DNA from: Anthostomella pinea
Taxonomy: Eukaryota; Ascomycota; Sordariomycetes; Xylariales; Xylariaceae
NCBI GenBank assembly: GCA_963556695.1
Contig: CAUWAG010000012.1
Span: 992,001-1,056,000, forward strand
DNA length: 64,000 nucleotides
Direction: 5' to 3'
In this document: positions 55,200 through 64,000 of the stretch, in pieces
Layout: the number at the start of each line of letters is the position of its first letter
Numbering within the stretch: position 1 is the first letter of the stretch
Translations under genes and position numbers: made by a program
Notes under the pieces: model-generated
Seen by the model: the letters and a program-made list of their open reading frames with translations, nothing else
The model's database searches: none
What the model was told of the DNA's origin: nothing

Positions 55200-55891
55200 T
55201 GGTAGCATCTCGCTGTCGCATCTGCGACCTTTTCCTGGATCTCTGAATAGCCTCATTTCTTTTGAGTGCCCTGATTATTCAGAGGTCCAGTGTACTTCCG
55301 CAATGCATCGTTGCTCGACTCTGACGATCGTCTACACCCTCGTCGTCGCTGCAATCCTCGATTGTTCTCTGTCATGCTGTGACGTATCTACAGCAAGGGC
55401 AGAGGTCCTTTCTACCTCGTCAGGGCCAGGGGTCCCTCTTACACCTCGCCATCGCCGTCACGGATCAACTATTCACTGTCACCGTCACGGACCAACTGCT
55501 CGCCGTTCCGAATCATCGGCCTCCCTATTCGACCTCTCTCCTATCCGACCGCTACTCCTATTCGAGCGCTACTCCTATTCGAGCCTCCCATTCGCTACTA
55601 CCTGAGCCCCTATATTTCGAGCCATCTAGCGCTTGCAGGGAGCATTTTTCGGGTTGTGTGTGGCACTGTTAAGGCCAGAGGGCGTGTGCCTACAGGAAGA
55701 TTTTCAGGGTGTGATAGCGCTGTTGAGAGCTAGAGGGCGCCCTATTTACAGGGCGTGCCTCTTATTTCAGGGCGTGTTGAGGTCAGGGGGCGCCGACGTG
55801 GCACACGGCTGGTGGTGGCACCAGAAAACACCACGTGTTGGAAGGATTCACTCAGGTTTAAACTTGGTGATGCCCTCAGTTCGAGAGGGCG
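55200..55891 (+). mobile_element. Non-coding interior of a short LTR element
   Basis: The left end TGGTAGCATCTCGCTG repeats the primer site of the full element. No Gag or Pol sequence is found. From 55660 to 55891 the word AGGGCG(T/C) recurs at least six times, ending in the polypurine-like CGAGAGGGCG. Confidence 0.6.
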
Positions 55892-56056
55892 TGTCAGATA
55901 TCATAACATTGGCGTACTTAGCCTTGTTATGATGTCGTCCTGTGGAATCACATGTTAGCTGTCAGAGGTCCCTCTCCTACCTATTTAAGTAGGATGGTAC
56001 CCCCATCAGCTATCCCTTCTTTCCCTTCTAATACCAGAACGGTTTGAAATCTCACA
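55892..56056 (+). repeat. Copia LTR, type B
   Basis: It runs from TGTCAGATATCATAACA to GGTTTGAAATCTCACA. Its last 75 bp are nearly identical to 50088-50157, which makes it the true partner of the 5' LTR. The spacer 56057-56582 behind it holds nothing recognised apart from TGTCAGATGCAAGCGAG at about 56225. Confidence 0.75.
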
Positions 56057-56582
56057 CAATGTGACGTCTGCTCGGCTTGTTATAGCAAAGCGCACCTGAT
56101 CCGGGCACTACAACAAGGCTTCTGTGGCACCCTTGCTGTTATGGGCTGTATGCATGAGTCAGACAATCCACTGATCCCTTCGCCTGTCGCTTGCCCCATA
56201 TAGCCTGCAGCTATGAGCAAAATGTGTCAGATGCAAGCGAGTTGAGATATGTTTTCATTTTCTTCTAGCCTACAGCCTTTTAGACGCGAGGCACTGCCAT
56301 GTCAAAGCGAGAGGAGCTCCTCGACGCTATTCGGACCACCGACTACGAGCCAGATATCACAGAGCACGAGCCCAAATGGCGGGGCCAACGGAAACTGACG
56401 GAACAACATGTGTGCTCTCGAGGTTTGATTTGCAGGTTATCGTGGGAAATAGGGAGTCATGCCCGTCTTCCCGTACAGTAAGGCTTGTATATTAGCCCCT
56501 GAGATAGTCACCTGCACGCCAAATGTCCACAAGGATCTGGAGCCTAGAGCCCCTAGGGCGTTAAATAAACTAAACCAAATTG

Positions 56583-56666
56583 AATACGGACGAGACCTGC
56601 TAGCTGGGTGGCTCTATATATGTATATTTATATTTTTTGAGACCTAGCCTAGCACGGCCGCGTGCC
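56583..56666 (+). repeat. Repeat F (YGRDLLAG segment)
   Basis: It matches 27815-27902 in the opposite orientation (GACGAGACCTGCTAGCTGGG; CTAGCCTAGCACGGCCGCG). Both strands' equivalents read through the peptide YGRDLLAG. Confidence 0.6.
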
Positions 56667-56791
56667 TTTTTTAAAGGCCTAAGTCCGAACTGGCTGGTAA
56701 TGGAGAGATGTGTTTTTCTCTATCGTGTCTGAAGTTGACTTGGCTGGAGATGGCCCGCCATGCACCAGAATCTCGGCGAAAAGCCTCATGT

Positions 56792-57010
56792 CTAATTTTT
56801 CTTAGAAAAAGGGCGGACTATAATGCAACCCTTCCTATGCTTTGCCGGCTTGGCCTTCTGTCTGGTGTTGCGTGGGCGCAGGTTATATCTTGGCGTTTTC
56901 GCATTCCCATTGGTGGTAGGGATTGCTTCAGTGAATCTCGATTGGCGTATTTCACGGGCTGCCATGTCCCGCTTTGGTCTCACTGCGGGCTGAGATGCTG
57001 ACTGTGGCAT
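56792..57010 (-). CDS. Short ORF family J, copy 3, with conserved leader
   Basis: The ATG at 57010 opens 72 codons starting MPQSASQPAVRPKRDMA, with PRYNLRPRNTRQKAKPAK, a basic stretch, in the middle. The leader 57011-57070 holds CAACTTTGTGAATGTGC and CTCGCTTTTCTCTTGT, as in the other two copies. It is the most regular member. It may be ORF1 of an unrecognised retroelement or a small basic nucleic-acid-binding protein. Confidence 0.45.
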   Translation of the reverse strand: MPQSASQPAVRPKRDMAAREIRQSRFTEAIPTTNGNAKTPRYNLRPRNTRQKAKPAKHRKGCIIVRPFSKKN

Positions 57011-57284
57011 TTTATGTCAATACAAGAGAAAAGCGAGGCTTCGAAAAAAGCACATTCACAAAGTTGCCGGCGAAAACAATATGAAAAGAAGGAAAGCGGA
57101 ACTACAGAAGATTCTCAAAAGCCTTGGCCTCATGATATGTACATTTATATATATATCCAAAATGAGCTCAAAAGCACGTTCACAAAGTGACCTGTTAACA
57201 TGGCTTACATATGACGTTGGCGCAGGTTTTGACTTCATTGCCATCTCGCAGCTTATGGTCCAGGACCTGGCACATGTTGGGGGG

Positions 57285-57783
57285 TGGTTTCTTCAAACTG
57301 GCCCATTGCTTAAGTCGAGTCCAGAAGGAAGTCCTTCAGAGCTGGTTGTGTCGGTCGGACTGGAGGAAGATCTGGAGTCTCGGAATCTGGGTCGATTATG
57401 CTCCAGATAAAGTCGGCGCAACAGCTCTTAAAGGAAAGGAAAACACCGCAGCATATTTTCTTTTGCGAAAGGCTTAGTAAAACCCGACTGATGCCTAAGT
57501 ACTCGCCTAGGACAGCCTGTTTACAATACTTTGGGGGAAGGAGCGCGGAATGGGCAAGATTTGCAGAGAAGAGCAAGTTCTTCTCATCAATCTGCCCCCG
57601 ATAGATAGCTGTTCTTGAAGACCAGATGGATGACCTTAAGAGTCATGCCACGGCAACAGCGGGGATGGGCTCGTGAGCGGATCTAACTGTACATATTATC
57701 TTGATACCTCCACAACCCTGCGATGCAGAGGCTCTGGGAGGCGTGGTTTGCACTACTGACTACTGAGGAGCGTTCCCCCCGCG
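57285..57783 (+). mobile_element. LINE 3' end, second copy
   Basis: The frame ends KTPQHIFFCERLSKTRL, EWARFAEKSKFFSSICPR and stops at 57602-57604. The 3' untranslated part matches 4655-4826. The AAAC tail has been lost. It is slightly longer on the 5' side than the copy at 4385. Confidence 0.85.
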
Positions 57784-58340
57784 TTAATTACAATCATCAT
57801 CATCATTCTCGTCGACGAAGAGCTGCCCGTCGTTGGCGACGTAGCGCGTTGGGTAGTGGCGGTGGCGCACCTCATTGCGCAGGCGGTGGGCTAGTTCGAG
57901 GCTCCGGTCGTGGCTGTCATGTTAGTAGGTCATGAATAAATTATCACTACAATCACCAATTATTGCCCTCTGGCGGACCCACTCCACATTGATGGAACAA
58001 CCAGCAACAATTCTTGTCGCGAAACGCTTAGGCCGTCTCCATCGACGGCTTATGAAGTTGCCGCGAAGCCCCCAGATCGCTCCTGTATCCAAATCCGGCG
58101 CTAGGTCGGAGACTCGTACTCTCGTTCGCCTTTATTGTCGTTGGCTTGGGAGGTCTGCACTTATTGTTCCACCCAATTCTTGCGAAACCAGTCGACTCTG
58201 TTAAATGCGGACCAGAGCTGGGAGGCTTTATTGACATCAATCTTGCAAGCCTGTTGTGCGTCGGTTTTCCGGAAATCCTTCCCAACCTGGGCGCACAGCA
58301 TGCGCCTTCCCCTCCCGCTGCCGCTTTTAAACTATAGTGT
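57784..58340 (-). pseudogene. Coding relic with acidic C-terminus
   Basis: The minus strand reads KDFRKTDAQQACKIDVNKA and LWSAFNRVDWFRKNWVEQ, then a stop and degraded part, then KRFATRIVAGCSINVEWVRQ, a TAA, and ELAHRLRNEVRHRHYPTRY followed by GQLFVDENDDDDCN and the natural stop at 57784-57786. It is a real gene with several stops. It recalls C-terminal parts of DUF3723-type proteins, but this is only a memory-based impression. Confidence 0.4.
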
Positions 58341-58542
58341 TTGATCCATGCGGTTCCAGCCTGCAAACCATCTATACCAAGACCCACATGTATGATTAGA
58401 TAAGTGATTAGATACCGGATTGCGAGGTCACTTAGCTAGACCTTCAGGTCCAGCTAGACCTCCCAATCCATCCATCAGCAACATCATAACTTTGACCCAT
58501 ACTCGAGTATTATGATTGATCGATCAAGCCTGTTCCAACATT
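58339..58542 (+). repeat. Repeat B, copy 2 (possible solo LTR)
   Basis: It starts TGTTTGATCC and ends GTTCCAACA; see 32037-32242. No target duplication is evident. Confidence 0.65.
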
Positions 58543-58992
58543 TTCCATACTTATTAACACTGCACTGAACTCAATATCAACTAGGTGTGGGGATGCCATA
58601 AATATATCATAACAATTAGCCCTTAGCTTTATTGTTGTAGTGTTTTTAGTGTCTTAGTCGTACCAATATATATAACTAGATCTGTTTACCCTTCACTGCG
58701 AACTGTCATTTAGCACTTTAAAAAGAGGCAATAATGGCTTCTTAAGTCCGGCCAGGGCCTAGATCCAGAACACACAGCACCAGGGATGTTAGAGCAGGCA
58801 GACAACTATAGTAAGAGCCCTGAGGATATTATGAAATAGAAAGTAAATAAATGAGCCAAAATTAGACAGTATAGTATCTAGTGTGGTTGCTTAAGATCAA
58901 GATTCTGATCTCATTTTCCCACTTGTAACAAAACAATATTCACGGCTCATTTTGGCGAGGCATGTTATTAACACTCTTTGTTATTAGCAGCG
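58543..58992. other. AT-rich spacer
   Basis: No gene or named repeat is seen. The base composition is the most AT-rich of the window by eye. Confidence 0.4.
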
Positions 58993-59400
58993 TCAGGCGT
59001 CGATGGCGGACCCTGACATGAGCGGGTGCAGCAGTGTCGCCACGAAGATCCGGTCCTGGGCGCCGATTCGCAGCTTGTCACCCTTGTGCTTGTGGCTCCA
59101 ATTCATCCTTAGCCGCTAAAAGGATATGCCTTGAGATACAACATGTTTCGGGAATATCAGGTTAGCTTGTATGCCTCCTATTGTCCAGTAGTCCTCAGCA
59201 GCCAACGGCAGGGGTTATCGTGCAGAAACATGATCCGGTAGATCCTCCTCTTCTGGTCTACTCGGTTCTGGCCCCATGGCATGCTGCTAAACTATTTACC
59301 GACTGAGCATCTGCACGAACTCCGAGTCAATGATCTCGGTCAGATCGTTGATGTCTCTTTTGCCCTTGAAGTGATCGTCGATGCCGCGGAGCGAGCTCGG
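58993..59400 (-). pseudogene. Two exon-like coding pieces of an unknown gene
   Basis: From 59115 down to the TGA at 58993 the minus strand reads RMNWSHKHKGDKLRIGAQD and IFVATLLHPLMSGSAIDA. From about 59400 to 59300 it reads SLRGIDDHFKGKRDINDLTE and SEFVQMLSR, followed by a donor-like GTAAAT. Both pieces look like true protein. A simple splice between them does not keep the frame, so the gene is damaged or has an unseen exon. No family is recognised. Confidence 0.4.
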
Positions 59401-59810
59401 TTGATAAAGGAGAAACAGAGAGAAAATACAATGTGATACGCATGAGTCGTGCTGGTAGACCGTTATGTACATAAGTGGGGATGTTACCGGGTTGGTTCAT
59501 ATGGGGACACTGTTGGGACATGCTACCAGACCAGTTTATTGGCAACATGGCCAATCTCTTCCATGAGATGATTTAGTTGTTTTCCTGGCTGTTAGCAATG
59601 ATCAATTCCATAGGGCTGTGATGTAACATGGCTTAGGGCTAGGCAGAAAGATGGGGACAGGGCTGGTGTACGAGAAGAGAAGGCCGTGGAGGGAATGTCA
59701 TTCTGACGTTTCGGTAAGCACGCATGGCAAATGGACACGGTAACACCTGCACGGTTGAATTTCCAAGCTGCACACTTGGTGAGGGAGTGAATGGATTATA
59801 ACGCCTTACG
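59401..59810. other. Unassigned spacer
   Basis: No supported feature is seen on either strand. Confidence 0.3.
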
Positions 59811-60460
59811 CATGCCATGCCTCGTCCGATGGCGCAGCTTCGATGCTGTCGAGCGGCTATGAATGATTTGTTAGGAAGTAGCGACGTGGTGTAATACACA
59901 TGCATGGGTTAAAGTGAGGTTGGGTGTGAGTTACTCGGGATCACTCATTCACGCGTGTGCCAGAAGCGAGGAACCCCCAAGCTAGGCCGCCAAGCTCATT
60001 TGCGTCCCGCTCACGATCCAGTCCCTGCTCATGATTGAGTTCGCTACATCCATAGGTCGACAGTCTCTGCCGGCTTCTGCAATGTCTATGAGTCATCTTG
60101 AAGGCGCCCTCGCAGTCTTCTAAGCTGGCCATTCGATGGGGTGTTACATGGGTTCTGAAGCCCTACATATGCCCGATCCGGTGGCACGTCTCCGATGCTA
60201 TCAAGCGGCAACAAAAGACTGGTCAGGAAGCAGTGACATAATTAATATACATGCATAGGATAAAGTGAGGCTGGCTGTGAGCCACTCGCAGCTCCATCGG
60301 CATAGGGGTGAAAGAAGGCACCCTCCCCGATGCATCAGCCCTTTCAGCAGCATATCATTTCCCTTACATGACAGACCTTCACAAGAATTCAACCAATGCT
60401 GACGATTGTACGTGCCCGTACGCATTGGCTGCCTCCGTGTCAGCGTCAAAAGAGGGCCTT
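59811..60460 (-). repeat. Dispersed repeat A, longest copy
   Basis: On the minus strand it includes one to two minisatellite units (about 60005-60045), the AGCTTGGCGGCCTAGCTTGG block and two copies of the core (about 59815-59860 and 60170-60210), as if two elements were in tandem. The distal part 60330-60445 parallels the promoter at 25880-26000. Confidence 0.6.
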
Positions 60461-60647
60461 ATTCACTACTTTGTCTACTTCTCTAACAATTGACTAACCT
60501 AAGGTCGGGTCTATCTCAGCTCGCTCCACGCCCCCTCGCGCCATTTCGTGGCTGCCTCTTCACCTTCCAACCCTTCCATTACTTCCTGGATCGATATCTT
60601 CCATTCCACTTAATTACAACCTCAGCGGTTAGTTTATAGTCATCAAG

Positions 60648-61610
60648 ATGATGGTTACCAGCAAAGGGAAGCAAGCCACCCAGACTTGTTCGACATCATG
60701 TTCACTGCCACACATCCTGAACTTGGAGATTCCCTGTGCCGATGCCAACACTTACCCCCAGCAACTACCATCTCTAAAGCCCACAACGGAGTTTAGGCAA
60801 CGATCAGCATCCTCTTCGAATGGCACTATCTCAAGACCGCTGAAAAGAGCTCCGCTGCTGTTGCTAGGCCGGTCTCAAGAAGTGCAAGATGCATATTACG
60901 TGACAAACAAACGAATACAAGAGATTGAGCAAAACTCGCTTGGAAAAGTCAGTCGCGGTGGGCGTCCATCCGGGTGGAATACCAGTCGACGCCAGAAACT
61001 GGTGCAGCTCTACATATTCACCACCAAGCGCTTCGACGACATACTAAACGAGCTTAACGACGCTAGCTGGAAGCCAAGGTAGGTTTGCTTAACCCTTAAG
61101 ACTAGCTCGGATGTGTACTTATAGAGGAGCAGGAGGGAAGCTACTAACAAAGTTCTAAAACAGCTATTAGGCAAAGAGCCAAGATGGCTTAGGCCCAAAG
61201 AGTCAAATATATCTAAGTATAACGCCCGAGCCTCCTTCCTGGGCATTTCTCGAAATCATGCCACCCAGGCCACCATATTCTCGACATCTGGTGTATCTAA
61301 ACCTACATATCAACATTGGTCTGAATCATGCTTGCCAGTTGCTGAGAGTACGAACTGTAAGTGATCCTTCCAAAATAATACATGCGCCACTGCGTAAGTG
61401 CGTGCCTGTAACATAACTAACTAGTGAATTATAGTTACGACGATGTCTACTGGAATGCGTCCTGAATCAAAGTCCACTCCCCATGGGGGATCTTATGATG
61501 CTCTAGAAGACTGTATCAAGCGGCTCCAGCTTCTTGAGCAGGAAATCAGAAGGATAATATTGCGGACTAGGCAGTGGAACACCGTGCTACGATCGACGAC
61601 ATGCCGGTAA
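60648..61610 (+). CDS. Unknown DNA-binding-like protein, intact, 278 aa, 3 exons
   Basis: The ATG at 60648 and introns at 61079-61126 (GTAGGT, CTTAAC, AGAG) and 61357-61434 (GTAAGT, ACTAAC, TTATAG) give exons of 431, 230 and 176 nt, which sum to 279 codons including the stop at 61608-61610. The first 110 residues are Ser/Pro-rich. The middle, GRPSGWNTSRRQKLVQLY, TTKRFDDILNELNDASWKPR and LLGKEPRWLRPKES, is a basic helical domain, possibly a Clr5- or Myb-like helix-turn-helix. The last 50 residues contain the coil LEDCIKRLQLLEQEIRR. The perfect splicing and lack of stops argue for a live gene. A nuclear regulator is the best guess, at low certainty. Confidence 0.7.
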
Positions 61611-61764
61611 AAGGAAAAATGCTCTGCACGTTCTCTCCTGTATTGCCATACAACGCCCTTCACTTCGATGCCAGAATGAAACAACAACCGTTGCCCCGCC
61701 CCCTTAGATGTAGCTAGCAAGCCGAACTTCATACGCCTCAATGTTCACCCCTATGTGTATTTAT

Positions 61765-61800
61765 TCCACAGCAAGAAGGCCAGAAGGATGCAAATCTGCT
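61765..61800 (+). repeat. Repeat E, copy 3
   Basis: It reads AGCAAGAAGGCCAGAAGG and TGCTATATTGGTGT; the GTT tail is missing. The spacer 61801-62464 that follows has no recognised gene. Confidence 0.6.
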
Positions 61801-62464
61801 ATATTGGTGTCACTTCAAAGGCCGCGCGCGGGTGCTCCGCGTCACGCCGAGATGGGCCACTGTCTAGGTCCAACCACATATGAGTGGGTACTATATGCAC
61901 TGTCATGTCCAATGGTGGTGGGGTTGTATCATTACATACGTCGTTATAATACTGATTGGATGTGATGAACTCTCATATAGCCGGTGTTGGGAGGCACGAC
62001 AATGGAAGATGGTGAAACTGGTGATGTATTGTTGTTGTGCGTTCCAAGGCGGCAGCGCAGAAGGGCTGGATAGCTATGGCTACGTGTCCAAGGCTGCCAG
62101 GCAGCCGGTGGCACCTGCCAACAGCCGGCTTTACATATTGATGCATATACAGATTTGCGTCTGTGTGCACCAACGAGTGAGCGTGCCATTCCCAGCCCCT
62201 GGTTGACAGCGTTGATAGATGTCAGCTATCTGTCCAGCCACCCATTCCACCAAATGCTTGTTGCCTCCTTGCCCCCGTGAACCTGTCAGATTTTCTCAAT
62301 GCCATCTATTGATTGACGACCTGCACCGTTATGAATCGCAGAGGTTGGCCAATTTGCATTAGCACGCGTACGAAAGTTACCAGCCTTCCATTGCACATCA
62401 ATTGGCACTGGTTTGATGGCTGTCCCCAGACGTGACCTGTTCCAACCATAGACAACTTTCAGCC

Positions 62465-62800
62465 ATGGATCCGATTACGGCCGCCGACGTGAAGGCATTA
62501 GAGCTGACATGTCCCAAGTTTTCCGCTATAAACGCCTAAAGCCTCCAGTCTCGGCTTCAGAGTGGAGAGATACTTGAAAGCTTCAACTCCGAAAAGCGCA
62601 AAGAGGTCTATAAAAACCTACTTGCGATCGACTGCCCGATACCTTCATTGAATACATTCTTCAAAGATGCCAGATACCTAGAGTCCTGCGCGGAAAGCTT
62701 GCGGCTTGTCATCGGCCTCTCAGGCAGGAACAATCAGACTATTGATGCAGCTCTTTGGGATTCTTTTCAGCAGAACCGAGATGAATTCTGGCAGCAATAA
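62465..62800 (+). pseudogene. DUF3723 N-terminal fragment, one stop
   Basis: The ATG at 62465 opens 111 codons with TAA at 62537-62539. The sequence MDPITAADVKALELTCPKF, SLQSRLQSGEILESFNSE and IPSLNTFFKDARYLESCAE is typical of the start of DUF3723 proteins as I recall them. The normal protein is several hundred residues longer; here the frame ends at WDSFQQNRDEFWQQ. DUF3723 genes are common Starship cargo and of unknown function. Confidence 0.7.
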
Positions 62801-63039
62801 GAACCCTTGTGGTTATACGTAGCGCATAACTACCCCGACCTATCACAATCGACATATAAGAAGAACATATTATACTGATCGTAGCTCGGGCGATAAAGTG
62901 GTGATAAGAGGTGGGGCAATCAACATGGTGAACCCGTGCGTTGAGAAGTATCTCGGCGCGTAGAACTGGTTGAAAACAACATAGGAGTGCGCCTATTCGA
63001 CCTATGGTAAACCCCAGTACGAAATGAACCGCCGCTCCA

Positions 63040-63354
63040 ATGAGATCGATTAACCCGTCCTCCCCTCCCCCAGGACAGATCACCCAGCCGAAGTCAGCCC
63101 AATCCCACCCATACCTCCCACCAACCAAACAATTATCATGGTTCCAACGACCTAGGCCATGTGAAAGCTGGACATTGATATCGACGGCCCTATCATGGGT
63201 GTTGAAGGCCCTCTTTATCCCCTACTTCAATGCGCTTGCTGGGACGACCTCCAAGTTCGTTATCGGCCTTGCGTTTTGTTGTATGCGTCTGCCTGTCCTT
63301 GCAATCTATGTCATGACCCTCGTGCTCGGGGCCGTGATGTGCTGTCTTTTATAA
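63040..63354 (+). CDS. Small membrane-protein-like ORF
   Basis: The ATG at 63040 opens 104 codons. The second half has two hydrophobic spans (LSWVLKALFIPYFNALAG and LPVLAIYVMTLVLGAVMCC). No family is recognised, and an intron near 63136 or beyond 63354 is possible. Confidence 0.35.
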   Translation: MRSINPSSPPPGQITQPKSAQSHPYLPPTKQLSWFQRPRPCESWTLISTALSWVLKALFIPYFNALAGTTSKFVIGLAFCCMRLPVLAIYVMTLVLGAVMCCLL

Positions 63355-64000
63355 TGCCATCCCCAACCTGATTCTGGCTGCTCCCCTCGTCTCCGATAGC
63401 AACAATTTCCGTGGTCCAATGATCGATCTTCCCTCCTCGGACACTTAAGGTCCATCCAAGCCTCCCCAACTTGCTGGATACCCTGACTTCTATTGTCTAG
63501 TGTAAGTAGTTCTTCTGTCCCCAAAAAGCCAGAACTAAGAACACAACCTGGACACCTGATTAGGAAAACCCCCCTGCTTCGGTTGATATGTATTGTAACT
63601 AAAGAAAAAATTCATTATTTAAATAATAGAGCCGCGGCCAGATCTAGGCCACAAACATATAACCAGAAAGGACACGAAACAGATAGCTTGGAACACAGAC
63701 CAGATCCATGTAACGCAAGCTTTCCCTATCGTTATTGCGACCGTGATGCACAGTATTACGACCAGTGAATGGGCCCAAGATCCTCGCAACGATTCCAGGA
63801 TAGGACTGCTAAAATACACACTCTGGCTTCTAAAGATAAAGGCTGTACTACTGACTCAGACTGCAATTATCCAAGCCAAGAAAATGAAGTATGTACGTTA
63901 CATATGACCACCTCCGGTTTCATATGGTCATTGAAACCACCGCAGTCTAGTAAGGGTATGTGAGGCGGTGCTTGCGAATAAAACCTCTTACCGCTATAAC
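63355..64000. other. Unassigned right end
   Basis: No domain-bearing frame or named repeat is recognised. Confidence 0.3.

Larger units (their letters stand above)
50080..56056 (+). mobile_element. Composite Ty1/copia retrotransposon
   Basis: A 5' LTR end (to 50157) is followed by TGGTAGCATCTCGC, a suitable tRNA primer site. Then come Gag-Pol frames in copia order (Gag, protease, integrase, RT, RNase H), a polypurine-like AGAGGGCG end and an LTR at 55008-55199. That LTR is followed by a second primer-site-like segment, about 690 bp of non-coding interior, another AGAGGGCG and a different LTR at 55892-56056. The 5' LTR end matches the distal LTR, not the proximal one. The whole is thus either a recombinant of two elements or one element nested against a short non-autonomous relative. 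Confidence 0.8.

Noticed and set aside
62739..63128. Minus-strand 129-codon frame near the DUF3723 fragment
   Set aside because: It overlaps the DUF3723 coding end antisense and has no domain.

Overview
The window looks like repeat-rich accessory DNA from a filamentous ascomycete, probably a sordariomycete of the Hypocreales type. The evidence is short introns of 48 to 78 bp with GTA(A/G)GT-like donors and CTAAC/CTGAT branch sites, fungal-type Tad-like LINE and Ty1/copia coding sequence, a pogo-type transposase, a NACHT-WD40 receptor relic, a reducing polyketide synthase tail, a DUF3723 relic and an intact DUF7924-type gene. No housekeeping gene block is visible. Species assignment is inference only.

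Layout. 0-7.3 kb: two RING/coiled-coil gene copies, both broken, among LINE and copia fragments. 7.4-14.8 kb: a pseudokinase-like gene, a relic with SUMO-interaction and RING-like motifs, and a head-to-head pair made of a long charged protein (minus) and an FHA-domain protein kinase (plus), both carrying breaks. 15-23 kb: mostly decayed repeats, a tRNA-Gly-like sequence and a broken copy of an unknown gene. 23.7-27.3 kb: an intact unknown ORF, the KR-ACP end of a polyketide synthase, and the better copy of the unknown gene. 27.3-36 kb: copia scraps, several kinase-like fragments, a NACHT-WD40 pseudogene and a truncated pogo transposase. 36-46 kb: decayed sequence with three copia pieces, LINE 3' ends on the minus strand, a second tRNA-like sequence and a cyanovirin-N-like pseudogene. 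46.1-49.4 kb: the best-preserved part, an intact casein-kinase-I-like gene divergent from an intact DUF7924 gene whose motifs suggest a PD-(D/E)XK nuclease fold. 50.1-56.1 kb: a composite copia retrotransposon with an intact reverse transcriptase/RNase H frame. 56-64 kb: LINE 3' end, gene relics, one intact three-exon gene and a DUF3723 fragment.

Themes. Kinase or kinase-like sequence occurs at eight places, in at least four families, mostly broken. Nearly all premature stops sit in one otherwise open frame and read as single C-to-T or G-to-A changes (CAG or CAA to TAG/TAA, TGG to TAG), as light repeat-induced point mutation would leave. Several dispersed repeats without an obvious name recur, among them an 18-bp minisatellite in seven places, a promoter-proximal repeat in at least nine, and a short ORF with a conserved leader in three. 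NACHT-WD40 and DUF3723 genes are frequent cargo of Starship elements, but no captain tyrosine recombinase is visible, so that link stays a suggestion.
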